A stretch of DNA of 64,000 nucleotides from Cladophialophora immunda. Taxonomy: Eukaryota; Ascomycota; Eurotiomycetes; Chaetothyriales; Herpotrichiellaceae. The DNA lies in the NCBI RefSeq assembly GCF_000835495.1, contig NW_015622543.1:5754619-5818618 (forward strand). Reading direction: 5' to 3'. Position 1 is the stretch's first letter. Each line of letters opens with the position of its first letter. The notes below the pieces were generated by a model. It was not told the DNA's origin and searched no databases. It saw only the letters and a program-made list of their open reading frames with translations. The position numbers and the translations under genes are program-made. This document shows positions 42,961 to 55,056 of the stretch, piece by piece.

Positions 42961-44289
42961 CTATTTCTGCCTCAGCCCAGCCATATCCAGCAGCCTGTAG
43001 TCATAAACCGGTGTCTGCCAGTCGTCCTGCAAAAGGCCATACGTCTCGGTAGCATCACTCTTCGGCTTGCGAGGGTTGATTGCCCAGTATGCAAAATCTG
43101 CGTCACACTCTCTCAAATACTTCATGATATTCCTCCAGTAATGGTAATCTCGTCTCGATGGCGAATTTGGAGCCCCTATCTCACCAACCCAAACAGGAGC
43201 CGTATCGGTTTGTCGGAGGTACTCCCAGTTCTTGTCCATGTCATCAGCGAAAGACTTGTATGTTCGGTACCAATACGGCACCAGAGAGCCCCATCCCGAC
43301 CATCCATATACATGTGACGAATATACCAACTTGTTTCGCTGCTTCAGGCGAACAGGCCGATCCAGGGCACCCCTAATATCGTTGGCGGACTGAACACCCT
43401 CCACGATCATCAACCATCCGGGTTCAAGTCGGTGTAGCCGTTCTGACGCATGTTCGGCGGCCGTTGCCCATGAATCCCACATGAATCTGCCCGCAAAGCC
43501 ACGAACCTCGTTACGCAGGTCCACGCCAACGACCAACGGATCGTTGATGTGCGGTTCCATCACTATTATGAGATCTTGAATCCAATCTTCCTCACTCTGC
43601 CGGACAGGACATAAGGGTCCGAGGTCGCTATTTGACCATCCCATGTCACAGGGATAGCCATCACAGCACCATCTCGCTTGGGTGATATGATTGTTGATGA
43701 TGACCGCCAGCCCTGTTTCGGTCAGGGTGCGAACGACCGCAGCGTAGACATCCAACGCGCGGGACCCAATGAGGTCTTCATTGGCGCTCAGAAGCTCGGG
43801 TTCGATGATGGGATTCTTGCGAACAACCTCGTCGGCATATGGTAGTCGGACGCTGTTGAATCCAAGCTGACGAATGATACGGGCAATCTTGGTTCGATTC
43901 TGGACGTCCAAGCCACCGGGTACCATATATATGTCACTGGCCCCGTACCAGTTCACCGAGACGAGCTTGACACGCTTGCCATCCTTGTCGATGATGTCGC
44001 GGCCTCGGGTGCTCAGTGGAGGGCTGAAGAGGCGATCGTGGGGATCATAGGGCACAGTGACATTGCCTCTGATCATTTCGGCGTCAGGATATAGCGACAA
44101 ACTGGCAGGGATACTTCCTCTTCGCCAAAGAATCCGCACCATGAGCCAGAGGCCGACCAAGGTGACTAGGATCAAGATCAGTGGCGTTCTGAAAAGTTTC
44201 CACAGACTGCGCCTGCGTCTACCCCCGCTGGCTAGCAGGGTGTAGCTCGGCGCATGATGCATCGCCCAAGTTGACCAGACCATTTCCAA
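42961..44289 (-). CDS. Membrane-anchored GH5 glycoside hydrolase
   Basis: A 442-residue protein with a basic N-terminus and one transmembrane helix (TPLILILVTLVGLWLMVRIL), then a (beta/alpha)8 cellulase-fold domain. Seen: VNWYGASDIY, GFNSVRLPYADEVV (conserved Arg), INNHITQARWCCD, the acid/base Glu in VDLRNEVRG, SSHVYGWSGWG, and the nucleophile Glu in VWVGEIGAPN, followed by FAYWAINP. All GH5 catalytic residues are present. The anchor suggests action at the plasma membrane, cell wall or secretory pathway rather than free secretion. Endo-glucanase, mannanase and glycosylceramidase-like activities all remain possible. The neighbour dipeptidase is also type II anchored and on the same strand. Confidence 0.88.
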   Translation of the reverse strand: MEMVWSTWAMHHAPSYTLLASGGRRRRSLWKLFRTPLILILVTLVGLWLMVRILWRRGSIPASLSLYPDAEMIRGNVTVPYDPHDRLFSPPLSTRGRDIIDKDGKRVKLVSVNWYGASDIYMVPGGLDVQNRTKIARIIRQLGFNSVRLPYADEVVRKNPIIEPELLSANEDLIGSRALDVYAAVVRTLTETGLAVIINNHITQARWCCDGYPCDMGWSNSDLGPLCPVRQSEEDWIQDLIIVMEPHINDPLVVGVDLRNEVRGFAGRFMWDSWATAAEHASERLHRLEPGWLMIVEGVQSANDIRGALDRPVRLKQRNKLVYSSHVYGWSGWGSLVPYWYRTYKSFADDMDKNWEYLRQTDTAPVWVGEIGAPNSPSRRDYHYWRNIMKYLRECDADFAYWAINPRKPKSDATETYGLLQDDWQTPVYDYRLLDMAGLRQK

Positions 44290-45330
44290 CGCCGTCCAAG
44301 GTATATCTCAGGTCCCCCAGGATTGGGATCTCGAACAACTGCGGCTGGCTGCTGGCTGCTGGCTGCTGGCTGATCGCACATTTTCCACGGCCCATTTGTG
44401 AAAGCCAGGCACAACGAGCCGCGCTGTTCCGGCCATTTGGTTGCAACCATTGGCTGCCTGCGCCCGTCCCCCAGCATCCGCTGACTGTTGCATTATCAAA
44501 AGCAATCTGGGGCGATATGCCTATATTTGAATGCTTTGTGCCTTGGATGACTTTTCCACCTCTTCTTGACTCCTTGCAACCCAACTTTGACACTAGAACC
44601 CCAAGATGCTGCAAATCCCTGAAATGCCCGAATTCACCTTCTCTTCATGCGGAAAATTGCTTGAGCCTGGAGGGACCGGCCAAAGATGCACGTGGAGGAC
44701 GATTGACATTCGACAAAGCGTTGATTGGTGGAACCAAAACCGTACACATGCAAAAGGTTCAGATGACTGGTTAGGTAAGTTTGACGGTAAGCCCACGAGC
44801 CTTGTTGTTTGGTATACACGCCACCAGGACATTTTCGTCGTCCTTGCTACCCTCCCAGATGCGGATCACCTGGACTCGTCGTTGCCAGCGCTAACATGAT
44901 AACAATGGCCAAATGGGCAAATGGACGAAACGCCGGCGGTGAAAGGTGAGCTGGCGGTGTCTGCCCTCGCGTCCAGTGGTGATTGATTGCGAGAATGGTC
45001 ATGCTGGCAGTCAGGGTGTCCTTTGCAGGGGGAGAAAAGCGTGTGACAAGACAGCGAGAAGGAGCCATCAATGGTGGTAGGAAGGGGGGCCAAGGTGAAG
45101 AGAGAGAAAAAGAGTGCACATCGGGTGGATTGAGGCTTGGGATGTGCCAGGGCTTTTCCTAGCCCTAACACTTTGTCCAGCAATTTGTCCTCAGCTTAAT
45201 TCTTAAGAGTGGTATCGGACGTTGCCTCGCTGTCACCTGCTGCACCCTCTCTCCTCCCACCGTCCTGTTCCTCCTCACCACAGCACGCTCAAGACGACCA
45301 CTGCAGATTACCCCAACAGGAACCACGAGC
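44290..45330. other. Divergent intergenic region, GH5 / GT2
   Basis: Over 1 kb between divergent starts. A 97-codon plus frame (44606-44899) has no recognisable domain. C/T-rich DNA lies just before the GT2 ATG. Confidence 0.5.
44344..44372. repeat. Four-copy 7-bp tandem repeat
   Basis: GCTGGCT is repeated four times in tandem, about 55 bp upstream of the GH5 start codon; likely length-variable between strains. Confidence 0.8.
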
Positions 45331-47326
45331 ATGGGCATTCTCAAGTGGTCGTTGCGTTGCATTCCTGGCTTGTCGGTCTTTGGCCTGCTGATCCTGCTCG
45401 AGTCGGCCTTGAAGATTGTCGAGACAGAGTGGCTGAGCTTTTTCTACCCTCCATTTCTCAAACATATTGCGAGTCCTGTCGTGGCTCAGACTATTTTCAT
45501 CTCCTACTCGGTCTTTCTGCATGTCCTCGCCCTCCTGTTCCCTCTGAGACTCTGCGTCTCCGCATACTCTGCAACTCGGGAAATCCACGCCACTCATCGA
45601 CGGTCGAAGCTCACCCGTGGCGACACTGTTCAATGCGACGGTTTTCGAGACGAGCCCCATGGATTTGGAACACAGCAAGATACAGCGAAGCGATCAGGGG
45701 CTGTGACCATGGCAGTGGTCTTGCCCAGCTACAAGGAGGATATTGAGATACTCGAGACCTCTCTGAGGGTTCTCGCCAGCCACACCCTGGCCAGATCATC
45801 ATATGATGTAGGGCAGAATCTCGCAAAAGACTGGCGGCTAAACAATTGACAGAGATACAGGTCTTCTTGGCCATGGAGGAGCGAGATCCGAACGGGGTCA
45901 ACGTGGCTCAGAACTTGATCCAGCTATTCGCCGGAAAGTTTCGAGAGATGCAGTACACTGTCCACCCTGCTGGCCTGCCTGGAGAAGCCCCCGGAAAGAG
46001 TAGCAATGTGAGTTGGGCAGCAAGGCAGATAGAGCAAAAATACCTCAACGACCTGAACTGGTCAAGTGTGCTCGTAACGGTAATGGACAGTAAGTGATTC
46101 AGCAGAGAAAAAATTCATGACGGAAACATACTGACACCGATTCAGGTGACACTCATCTCCTCAGCCAGTATTTTGAGACCGTTCTCATCCACCACCTCCG
46201 CAACCGCAAAGATCAAGGATTGACCGATATGACCCTGTATATGCCGCCCATTGTTTTTGATCGCAATGCCCATTTGGTGCCTCAGATGGTGCGCATCGCC
46301 GACCTGATGTGGTGCGGAGCCGGGCTCTCTTGTTTCACCAGCAAACCCACCAGATCCACAATCGCAATCCCTACCGCAGTTTATACTCTCCCACTTCCTC
46401 TTGTTTGCCTGGCAGGTGGTTGGGACACTGGGTCGGAAGCCATCGGCGAGGACATGCACATGATGTTGAAGTGCTATTTTGCCACAAACGGCCGCATGCA
46501 GATAAGATCAATCCCGAGCCCGGCAAGTCAGTGCAATGTCACGACTGGAAAAGCTGGCATCCGCGGCTGGCTGGCAAACCATTCTGCCCGGTACGCGCAA
46601 GGTCTCCGACATATGTGGGGATGTCTCGACACTGGATATGCTGTTCGCCAATGGTGCAAGATTGGCCCGGAATCTCTTTCTCAGAGTCCCGCTACTCCAT
46701 CAAGCGAAGGGAGCTCTTTGGATGCTGACCGACCAAATCGACCTCGCCATGTTGAGATCTGCCTGAAACTCAGCCAACATGCACTTCACGGACCCAATCT
46801 TCGAAGATTTACCTTGCGAAATCTGATCTTATTCAGCCGACTTTTCGAAGCACACTTCCTACCGATCCATCTGTTCCTCGTGCTGCTTGCATCGGCCATC
46901 TACACTGCGCTCCCATATCCGATTACCTCTTGTCGACTTTTGACAGCTGCAATGGATTTCACCTCGGTTCTGAGGGGCATGAGTTTTGCGTTGATGACGA
47001 TATACTTCGTTATTTTCTACGAAGGATACCATCGGGCTTGCATTGAAGCCAGGGAGAGGGAGATGAAGAGAGTCGGCCTGTATGAGGAGATGGCCGATGA
47101 GTTTTCTTACCGCAAAAGATTCTCGCTCATCACCATGGCTGACTACGTGCTATTCCCGATTGCGGGCACAGCGTTTGGAAGCGTACCTCTCCTCCAGGCG
47201 ATAGTGTCGCATTTTTGGACAGAGAAGCTTGTTTATCTGGTCAGCGCAAAGCCTGTCAAGACGACTACCAAGAACCTCGTCAGCGTCACGGTCTCTGAGC
47301 AAGCGACAGAGGTCATAGATGTCTGA
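45331..47326 (+). CDS. GT2-family glycosyltransferase, membrane-embedded
   Basis: Three exons (45331-45807, 45861-46089 and 46146-47326) give 628 residues. Two N-terminal membrane helices (GLSVFGLLILLESALKIV and a second near residue 60) are followed by a GT-A domain. Seen: MAVVLPSYKEDIEILE, VTVMDSDTHL with the DxD-type metal site (the intron falls inside it), SEAIGEDMHMMLK with the Glu-Asp acceptor motif, and RYAQGLRHMW, corresponding to QxxRW with His for Trp. At least four C-terminal membrane helices follow. The layout resembles processive polysaccharide synthases (chitin or hyaluronan synthase-like), but it is shorter than chitin synthases. The product is unknown; a cell-wall or capsule glycan is likely. 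Confidence 0.85.
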
Positions 47327-48061
47327 ATATATGCTCGGGGTGGAATGTGTCCATTCGTTGAACATAGCACAGCACGAGACATGGAGGTCTCTCGGCGTTG
47401 TGGGAGAAATAGATTTGACAGAGTACTGGGATGCCAGATAGCTACAAAGCTCCCTAGATAGATAATGTTAATATCAATACTCCGTACCAGTCACAGCTAG
47501 TGGTGATTGACGGCCAAACAGTGACGCGAGCAGAGGTGTCCATCACGTGTACCTCGCCCGATGCTGATTCCATTCCGCGGTTGCTGCAGCTCGTATTCAA
47601 GGGGGGGAAACTTGACGCACGTCGTGGTGATTTTTCCCGTCCAAACCGCGCCTTTATTTTAATTCGCACTTACTCCCACGATATCACATTCCCACCAGAA
47701 CCAGCAGAATCGATTGGGCACTTGGTAAACCCGTTGTGTGAGTAGTCTCCCAGTTCCTGACCCTTCGGAGTCCATTATTTCTGCATCAACGCCTGAGCAT
47801 CAGCGTGCCGGGGCTACCGCGTTACATGTGAGGCGAAACGCGTCTCGGGTGATGGCCTAGCATTGAGAGGAGAACCGAGCCCAAACAGCCCCTGTCCAAA
47901 AAACCCCGGATCCACCTGTGTCTTGCTCACCACTGTTATTTGCTCCATGCAACCGCCTTACATTTCTGTCCGGGTTTGGAGATTTCCTCTGTTGATTGAG
48001 TCGCTCTTCCCTTCTTCAAACTTGAGGTCTGCCGCCTTGGGGCTCACCTGCTAATTCGGTG
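47327..48061. other. Intergenic before the disordered protein
   Basis: It contains one ATACTCCGTAC motif (about 47478-47487). No gene. Confidence 0.5.
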
Positions 48062-49666
48062 ATGGAATCTACAGCCATGTCGACGAACTCTGGAAACAGC
48101 GGAGTCAAGAACCTTCGGGCAATGTTCGAGAACAAAGCCAGTGATCAATCCACATCTCCCCCCAGTCGAGGCCGATCTCCAAACCCCTCCGAAATATCCA
48201 ACAACAGCAGACCAGTCAGCAAGGTCCGTGCAAGCTTCGTTGCCGTGGAGAGACCCAGCGAGAACGGAGGCGCACCCTTGATCGGTCTTAGAAGGGCCAG
48301 TGAAGTGAGCAGCATGGGCGAGATTAAAGAGAACGTTGTTGAGGACACGGGGAGTACGGAGAAGTCGCCAGGGCCAGCCGTCACTACGAAGAAGGGCGAT
48401 GCAACATCAGTCCCGCAAACTGCGCACTCTGCAAACGACGGGACGGATGAAGGCGGATTGGGTACCATCCTGAAAGGATCTGCTTTTGTCGAGCACACCC
48501 CTTCCAAGCTGTCTCCGGAAGCAAAAAATCTCACCGAGGCAATTTTATCTGGTCGAATACAAGAGAAAATCCCTCGCTCGCTATCAAAACCAGAGGATGA
48601 GTCAAATGCGTCAGAAATGGTCAAGAAAATGCAGGCAACAGAGGGCACCAGGCCGGGACCACCCCCGACCGTTGCCCTCCAGACGACTAAGGATGCACAA
48701 CCAGTCAAGCCGCCACCTACGAGACAGCAGATCAATATCAAGCCGATTCCTAAATCCCCCACGGTGACGCGACCCTCTCCTCGAACCCCAACCTCGCCAA
48801 AGCTCAACATCAGAGGAGGACCGGCGAAAATCAAGGGTGTGATAGAATCGGCGAAAGAAGCACAAAAGGCTAGAGAAGCAGCGAGATTAAATGCTGAGAA
48901 GACAGAAAAGACACAGCCGTCCGCGCCGAAGATTGACACAAGCGCAAAACCGAAAGCGGCGCCAGAGAGCGTCAAAAAGGAACAGACGCCTGTAACGCCG
49001 AAAGCTGTCAGGTCGCCCAGCACAGTCAAACCGAAACCCCCCACAATACCCGGGAAACTTCCCGCTGCGGCTACAGCCACTACAGCTTCAACGGCTGCCA
49101 AGCACGATGCGCAGCATTCACCAACTGAACCTGATCGCAAGTCGGTAGCGAAAAAGCCGTCCGCGCCATCGACACGACAACCTCGGGCTAGTAGCTCAGC
49201 CAGCACGTTTTCATTGGCAAAGAAGGCATCTCGCACATCGCTAACCAACGGCCACGATAGACCGAGGTCCCGAGTTAGCACAGCCAGACCAGACGAAAGT
49301 TTCCTGGCTAGAATGATGAGACCCACTGCGAGCAGTGCACAAAAGGTCCACGAGAAGGTGCAAGTCAGCAGCCCACCTAGACACAAAACGGTAGCTCCAA
49401 ACAAGGTCAGGCAGCCTGTAAAAGAGACGACACAGCCGAAAACACATGTTGAATCACCTACCACGGCCGAAGAGAACAAGGAGAATTACGCCGACCTTGA
49501 TGCGAGTTCTCTACCCGATGTAGCACACCCTTCACCACTGGAGGTTGTCAAGGAGGACCCAATGAATGGCCATACTGAAACGGAGCCGCCTGCTCCTGAG
49601 CCAATTACTCCTGAGCCAATGGAGCCGGCACAGCAGATCAGTGGTGAAGCTGGCGAGCTGGATTAA
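48062..49666 (+). CDS. Disordered Ser/Pro/Lys-rich protein with conserved N-terminus
   Basis: A single-exon, 534-residue protein, nearly all low-complexity (Pro, Ser, Thr, Lys, Ala). The only compact motif is near the start, GVKNLRAMFENKA, followed by SPPSRGRSP and SKVRASFVAVE. I recall this arrangement in uncharacterised mould proteins often labelled mucin-like only for composition. There is no signal peptide, so a secreted mucin is unlikely. Many SP/TP sites suggest a phosphorylated cytoskeletal or polarity-associated protein; that is inference. ATG choice between 48062 and 48077 is open. A long opposite-strand frame exists but has no domain. Confidence 0.75.
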   Translation: MESTAMSTNSGNSGVKNLRAMFENKASDQSTSPPSRGRSPNPSEISNNSRPVSKVRASFVAVERPSENGGAPLIGLRRASEVSSMGEIKENVVEDTGSTEKSPGPAVTTKKGDATSVPQTAHSANDGTDEGGLGTILKGSAFVEHTPSKLSPEAKNLTEAILSGRIQEKIPRSLSKPEDESNASEMVKKMQATEGTRPGPPPTVALQTTKDAQPVKPPPTRQQINIKPIPKSPTVTRPSPRTPTSPKLNIRGGPAKIKGVIESAKEAQKAREAARLNAEKTEKTQPSAPKIDTSAKPKAAPESVKKEQTPVTPKAVRSPSTVKPKPPTIPGKLPAAATATTASTAAKHDAQHSPTEPDRKSVAKKPSAPSTRQPRASSSASTFSLAKKASRTSLTNGHDRPRSRVSTARPDESFLARMMRPTASSAQKVHEKVQVSSPPRHKTVAPNKVRQPVKETTQPKTHVESPTTAEENKENYADLDASSLPDVAHPSPLEVVKEDPMNGHTETEPPAPEPITPEPMEPAQQISGEAGELD

Positions 49667-50577
49667 AAGGGAACAGTCCATTCCGGTCGAATTCATTTCC
49701 AAATACCCCCGGTTTCATTTGTGATACTTCACCTATCAGCGATTTAGCGATTTCTGGTATTGACAGCAATTTATTTCTGCTGGCATTCGAATGTCATTGA
49801 TATTGTGTCTCATCTTCCACTTAAAAGCCTTTCTATTTCTTTGAGATTTACATTTCAGACTCACAAGCCGCGACGACACCCATATCTGCACTGGAGCTGA
49901 TATCAAGCTGGAGGTCAAGTATGTTTTCTCTTCTCGGTTCCCCTGCTTCGGCTGGTCCAGTCTGCCTCCGAGCGAAAGAGATAGAGTGGAGCAGTCCAGA
50001 TATACAAGCAGCAGTATCTTATCGGTGTGCGCTATCAGAAATTCATGGTACGGCCTGCGATAACAAGTTTCCAAGCTGATAGCGAGCGAAGTTCGAAGTG
50101 TCCACACCAACAGCCTTGCGAGGCTGGCCACCGGCCGAAAAGGGTAAAGCGCCACAGCCGTTATTGATATACACATCCGGCCTCACAACCGCCCGTTTTG
50201 TCCTATTCATGTCAACTTCGGGTCTAGCCGACCTGCTTGCTCTCTATTCAAGCCGAGATCGAGTCTAGCTTGCGTTTGGCACCACAGGCTTCTTTGCGTT
50301 GCGCCTTTGATGGGCGTACGCTTTTGTGCTTCCTATTCATCCCTCTTTGCGGCCTACCTTTGGTGCGATTCCTTTCTCTTGCACGATGTACCTCCTCCAG
50401 CCACCCTACTCCAGTGTGTCCAATATCTACTGTTCTTTATCTTGGGTTCCTCAAAGAACTGTTTTGCACCACTTGGGGGGCATTAAAAGGTGCAGGTATC
50501 AGTTTTGCGGTTGGTTCCATGTTGCATACAGATCACAACCCCCTAAAACTCTGAAAACAGTACCAAACTATATTGAC
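49667..50577. other. Intergenic before the secreted protein
   Basis: No gene seen. The segment just upstream of 50578 has an open frame but no suitable start, and is probably 5' UTR. Confidence 0.5.
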
Positions 50578-51282
50578 ATGAAGTTCACATCAGCTACAGC
50601 GGCAGCCATCCTGGCCTTCACTTTGGCCCAGGTTGGCGCTCTCCCATCCCCTCAAGCCAACGATGGATCCGTCGCTGGAAGCCAAGCCGCCCCTGCCGAT
50701 GTTCCCATTTACTATGCCGACGAATCAGACGTGGAGAAGCGCGACTCACAACCCCAGCATCAGGGCCAGCACGGCCAACACGGCCAACACGGCGGTCAAG
50801 GCCATGGCGAGCACAAATGGAAAGGCATGGGTCAAGGGAAGGGCAAGGGCCAACACGGACCCATGCCAGATGACGATGACTCGCTCGACCTAACCCCCTT
50901 GCTCGATCACCCCGACCCAGAAGTCCAGCAACTCACTCGCCGTGCTCTTCAAGCCACGAAATTTCACTGGTGGCAGCAACAAGGCAACAATGACAAGTTC
51001 ATGAAGATCGTGGTGGGAAATCCCAACGTCCGTCCGATCGCAAACGTCTGGGAGCAAGACGGGCTACCCAAGGAGTTTAAGAAGCGCGATCCTGACGCGC
51101 CTGGCGATGCTGGTGGCGATGCTGGCTCTCAGCACGCAAAAGGCAAGTGGATGGGCCAGGAGCACGATGGCGGGCAAGGCGAACATCCTCAGGGCGATGG
51201 AGGAAATGGCCAATGGAAGCAATGGAGACAAAATCGTGGCCACGGACCTATGTCTGATGATGATGACTACGATGAGGAATAG
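50578..51282 (+). CDS. Secreted His/Gly/Gln-rich protein with Kex2 sites
   Basis: A 234-residue predicted secreted protein. A clear signal peptide (MKFTSATAAAILAFTLAQVG, cut near ALPSP) is followed by a short acidic pro-region ending VEKR, a Kex2 site. Downstream are a second dibasic site (LTRR) and a third (FKKR). Between and after them lie two related Gly/His/Gln/Lys/Trp-rich segments, each ending in an Asp run: GQHGPMPDDDD and RGHGPMSDDDD. The first also contains a (QHG)n repeat. The central part (HWWQQQGNNDKFMKIVVGNP) is less repetitive and may be folded. Layout resembles Kex2-processed repeat proteins or effectors; the His and Asp content suggests metal binding. No homolog is recognised. 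Confidence 0.75.
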   Translation: MKFTSATAAAILAFTLAQVGALPSPQANDGSVAGSQAAPADVPIYYADESDVEKRDSQPQHQGQHGQHGQHGGQGHGEHKWKGMGQGKGKGQHGPMPDDDDSLDLTPLLDHPDPEVQQLTRRALQATKFHWWQQQGNNDKFMKIVVGNPNVRPIANVWEQDGLPKEFKKRDPDAPGDAGGDAGSQHAKGKWMGQEHDGGQGEHPQGDGGNGQWKQWRQNRGHGPMSDDDDYDEE

Positions 51283-52971
51283 AGGCATCGAGTCCTCGGC
51301 GGCACAGAAGTGAAAGCTGCTGTCGATTGACTCGATCCGCAACCTCCTTCACGCTAGCAACGAGGACAACGACCCTGTCGACTATTTGAGGAGTGTGGAC
51401 GCTGGCGTTCTCTCCCAGGTCGACATTTATCCGGACAGTCTTTCATTCACGCTTCACACCTCTATCAACAACAAGCATGTTTCATCAATGGCCGCAATTC
51501 ACTTCACTTTCTCACAGTCCTTTCGAACCCCAGTACCCGAGGGTCTTCTTCCAGAAGACGGCTTTCTCCATAACACAGCCTCTCAATTTTCAAGCATTGA
51601 TATTCGAGGCTCCTCTTTTAATCCGATCCCGACATGGGCCTCACGGTCCTTTCACTTCTTCCCGGAGCAGCTCCAACACATCACTGTCTGCACCACATGC
51701 TGTGTCGTTTTGTCAGCAGCCTAGCAGGGCGAGACAATGGAACATCCACTCATTTGCTGCGCCGGTATGCGATCGTCTCCCTCTACGCTCCCCCTGCCTC
51801 AGAGGTTGACGACGATGCTCTTTGGATCGCAATGGCGTCTTTTCACAGTCGTCTGTCTCGCTTCGAGTCCCACTGACACCCGCGTCTTCCGGAGTGCAAA
51901 ACTCGAAAGAGACGGCGCAAATGGCGCGCGAGAGCTCTCTCTTGGCTGTTCTTTCGTCGTGAACGAGACCTACCCGAGAGCTCCCAGCTTAATACACCCC
52001 CGAACGACATGTCCCCCTGCCTTTTGCTCTGCACATTTCTGTCGACACCCTCTGTAAAACTCCCCCAATTATTTCTGTACATGCCCAGGACGAGTACTCT
52101 GGTGTCGCGATTCTCTTCTCCACCACATCAACGCTCCGAGATGGAGCGCCCGTTTGACAATCGAAGGAGCACGCCGCGTGGAGGTCTATCCAACTTGGAC
52201 GTCCCTCTGGCGATGCTTGTTGGAAACCGTGCGTCTGACTTGACTGCACGATACACATCTCCTTGGTACTCTTCGTTCCCCTTCTGTTGCCTTGGTTTTA
52301 CATCTAACTTTGTGCGGACGGGGACGGAGCTTAGATACCCGGATAGAAATAACGGTACCGCTTTCAGGTCGATTGACGGATTGATCCACCCTCTCCTTCT
52401 CAATAAAGAAGCAGAAGATTGCGATTGTTCCTATATCCCTTTTCCATTGGCCCTACTAATGCACCGCTGTTCGCCAGGATGAACGCACTAAGAAAGAATA
52501 TTGCACAGACTTTTCCCCCCTTTCGTTCCCCAGTCGTTTCCATGTACAAGAAATCTACCAAAGCAAGCAAGCAAGGAAGCAAGTGGCGGTGGTATCTAAG
52601 TATGCGTTCCGTCTCGCAATCCGTCCCATAAGATTCGTCCGTCCGAGTAGTCATGCATCTCCCATCCCTGCGTGCGTGGTACTACTCCCTAGAAAGAAAC
52701 CACTCCTCCCCGTTCCCTGTGCTCTTTGCTTTTCCAAAAGCATCCAAAAAAGGCGCAATGGGTCTCGCGGCAGGCAGAGTGTCCATGTTCTGTTCTGTAC
52801 GGAACAGGTTCTCGCGCCGAGAGGACGTCGCCTCCTCCTGCTGCTGCTGCTGCCGTCGTCTCCCTGTTCCTCGTCCATCTGCAGTGTCCGTAATTTCCTC
52901 GCAATCTGGGGGACGTCTGGCCACAGGCTCCTCCTCCCTTCCGGACGGTCGGGATCGTACTGTGCCCTCTC
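51283..52971. other. Long gene-poor interval, 1.7 kb
   Basis: Several open frames of 70-160 codons overlap on both strands without domain, codon bias or splice structure. I see no gene; part is the 3' UTR of the secreted-protein gene. Confidence 0.5.
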
Positions 52972-54460
<1,489 letters not shown>

Positions 54461-55056
54461 AGTTTTGCAAGTGAGCGTAATAGATTGGTAGAAGAGCTGT
54501 AGAGATCGACGGGGTTCTGTTGACCAGAAAGCCGGAGAGCTGGTCCAAGTCAGTAGGATGGGTGGTGGAATGAAAAGAAGCAAACTGCGGAGGCGGTCTA
54601 AAAAAAAAGTTGTCGTGGAGAGATCGAGGGGCCATTCGGAGTCTCGAACTTTTTCTGTGCCTTGCATGACGCATGTCAAGTCCCCGATAGGTCCATCTCC
54701 ATCTCACGCCACGAGGCTCTCGCCTCCCACGGAGCCCAGCCTCGCCGCCGTTAAGATACAACACAGTTACTGGTCAAGTGTATTGGACTTGCTGTCGTGT
54801 AATGGGATGTACTATTTTTGAGCTCAGCAAAGAGCCGTTCATGGCTAACGTTCGTTCTCCTGTCTGTGTGTCTTGACCTTCTAACAATATAAATTCGTTT
54901 ACCTGTCGCGCTCTAGGTTTCTTGCGTCGCGCATTCTCGGGGTCCTAAGTGTTACCCTTTTATGATGTCTCCGGGTGGGACACCGTGTACCAGCTCTGTC
55001 CCCTCTTCCATCCATTCAATTACCCAAAACTTCCTCTTTGCCATTGGTGTTCTCCA
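54461..55056. other. Intergenic, DAHP synthase promoter / GDB1 3' side
   Basis: No gene. Upstream codons in frame with older minus-strand starts are not supported by the splice structure. Confidence 0.5.

Noticed and set aside
44606..44899. 97-codon plus frame in the GH5/GT2 intergenic region
   Set aside because: It has an ATG start but no domain, no splice structure and no codon bias like neighbouring genes.
46309..46766. Overlapping frames suggesting a frameshift in the GT2 gene
   Set aside because: The main frame contains the acceptor and QxxR motifs and continuous membrane helices; the others lack motifs.
48145..49479. 444-codon open frame on the minus strand
   Set aside because: It is antisense to the disordered protein gene, whose composition leaves the opposite strand open. 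The translation has no domain and is oddly Cys/Phe/Val-rich; the plus strand has the conserved N-terminal motif.
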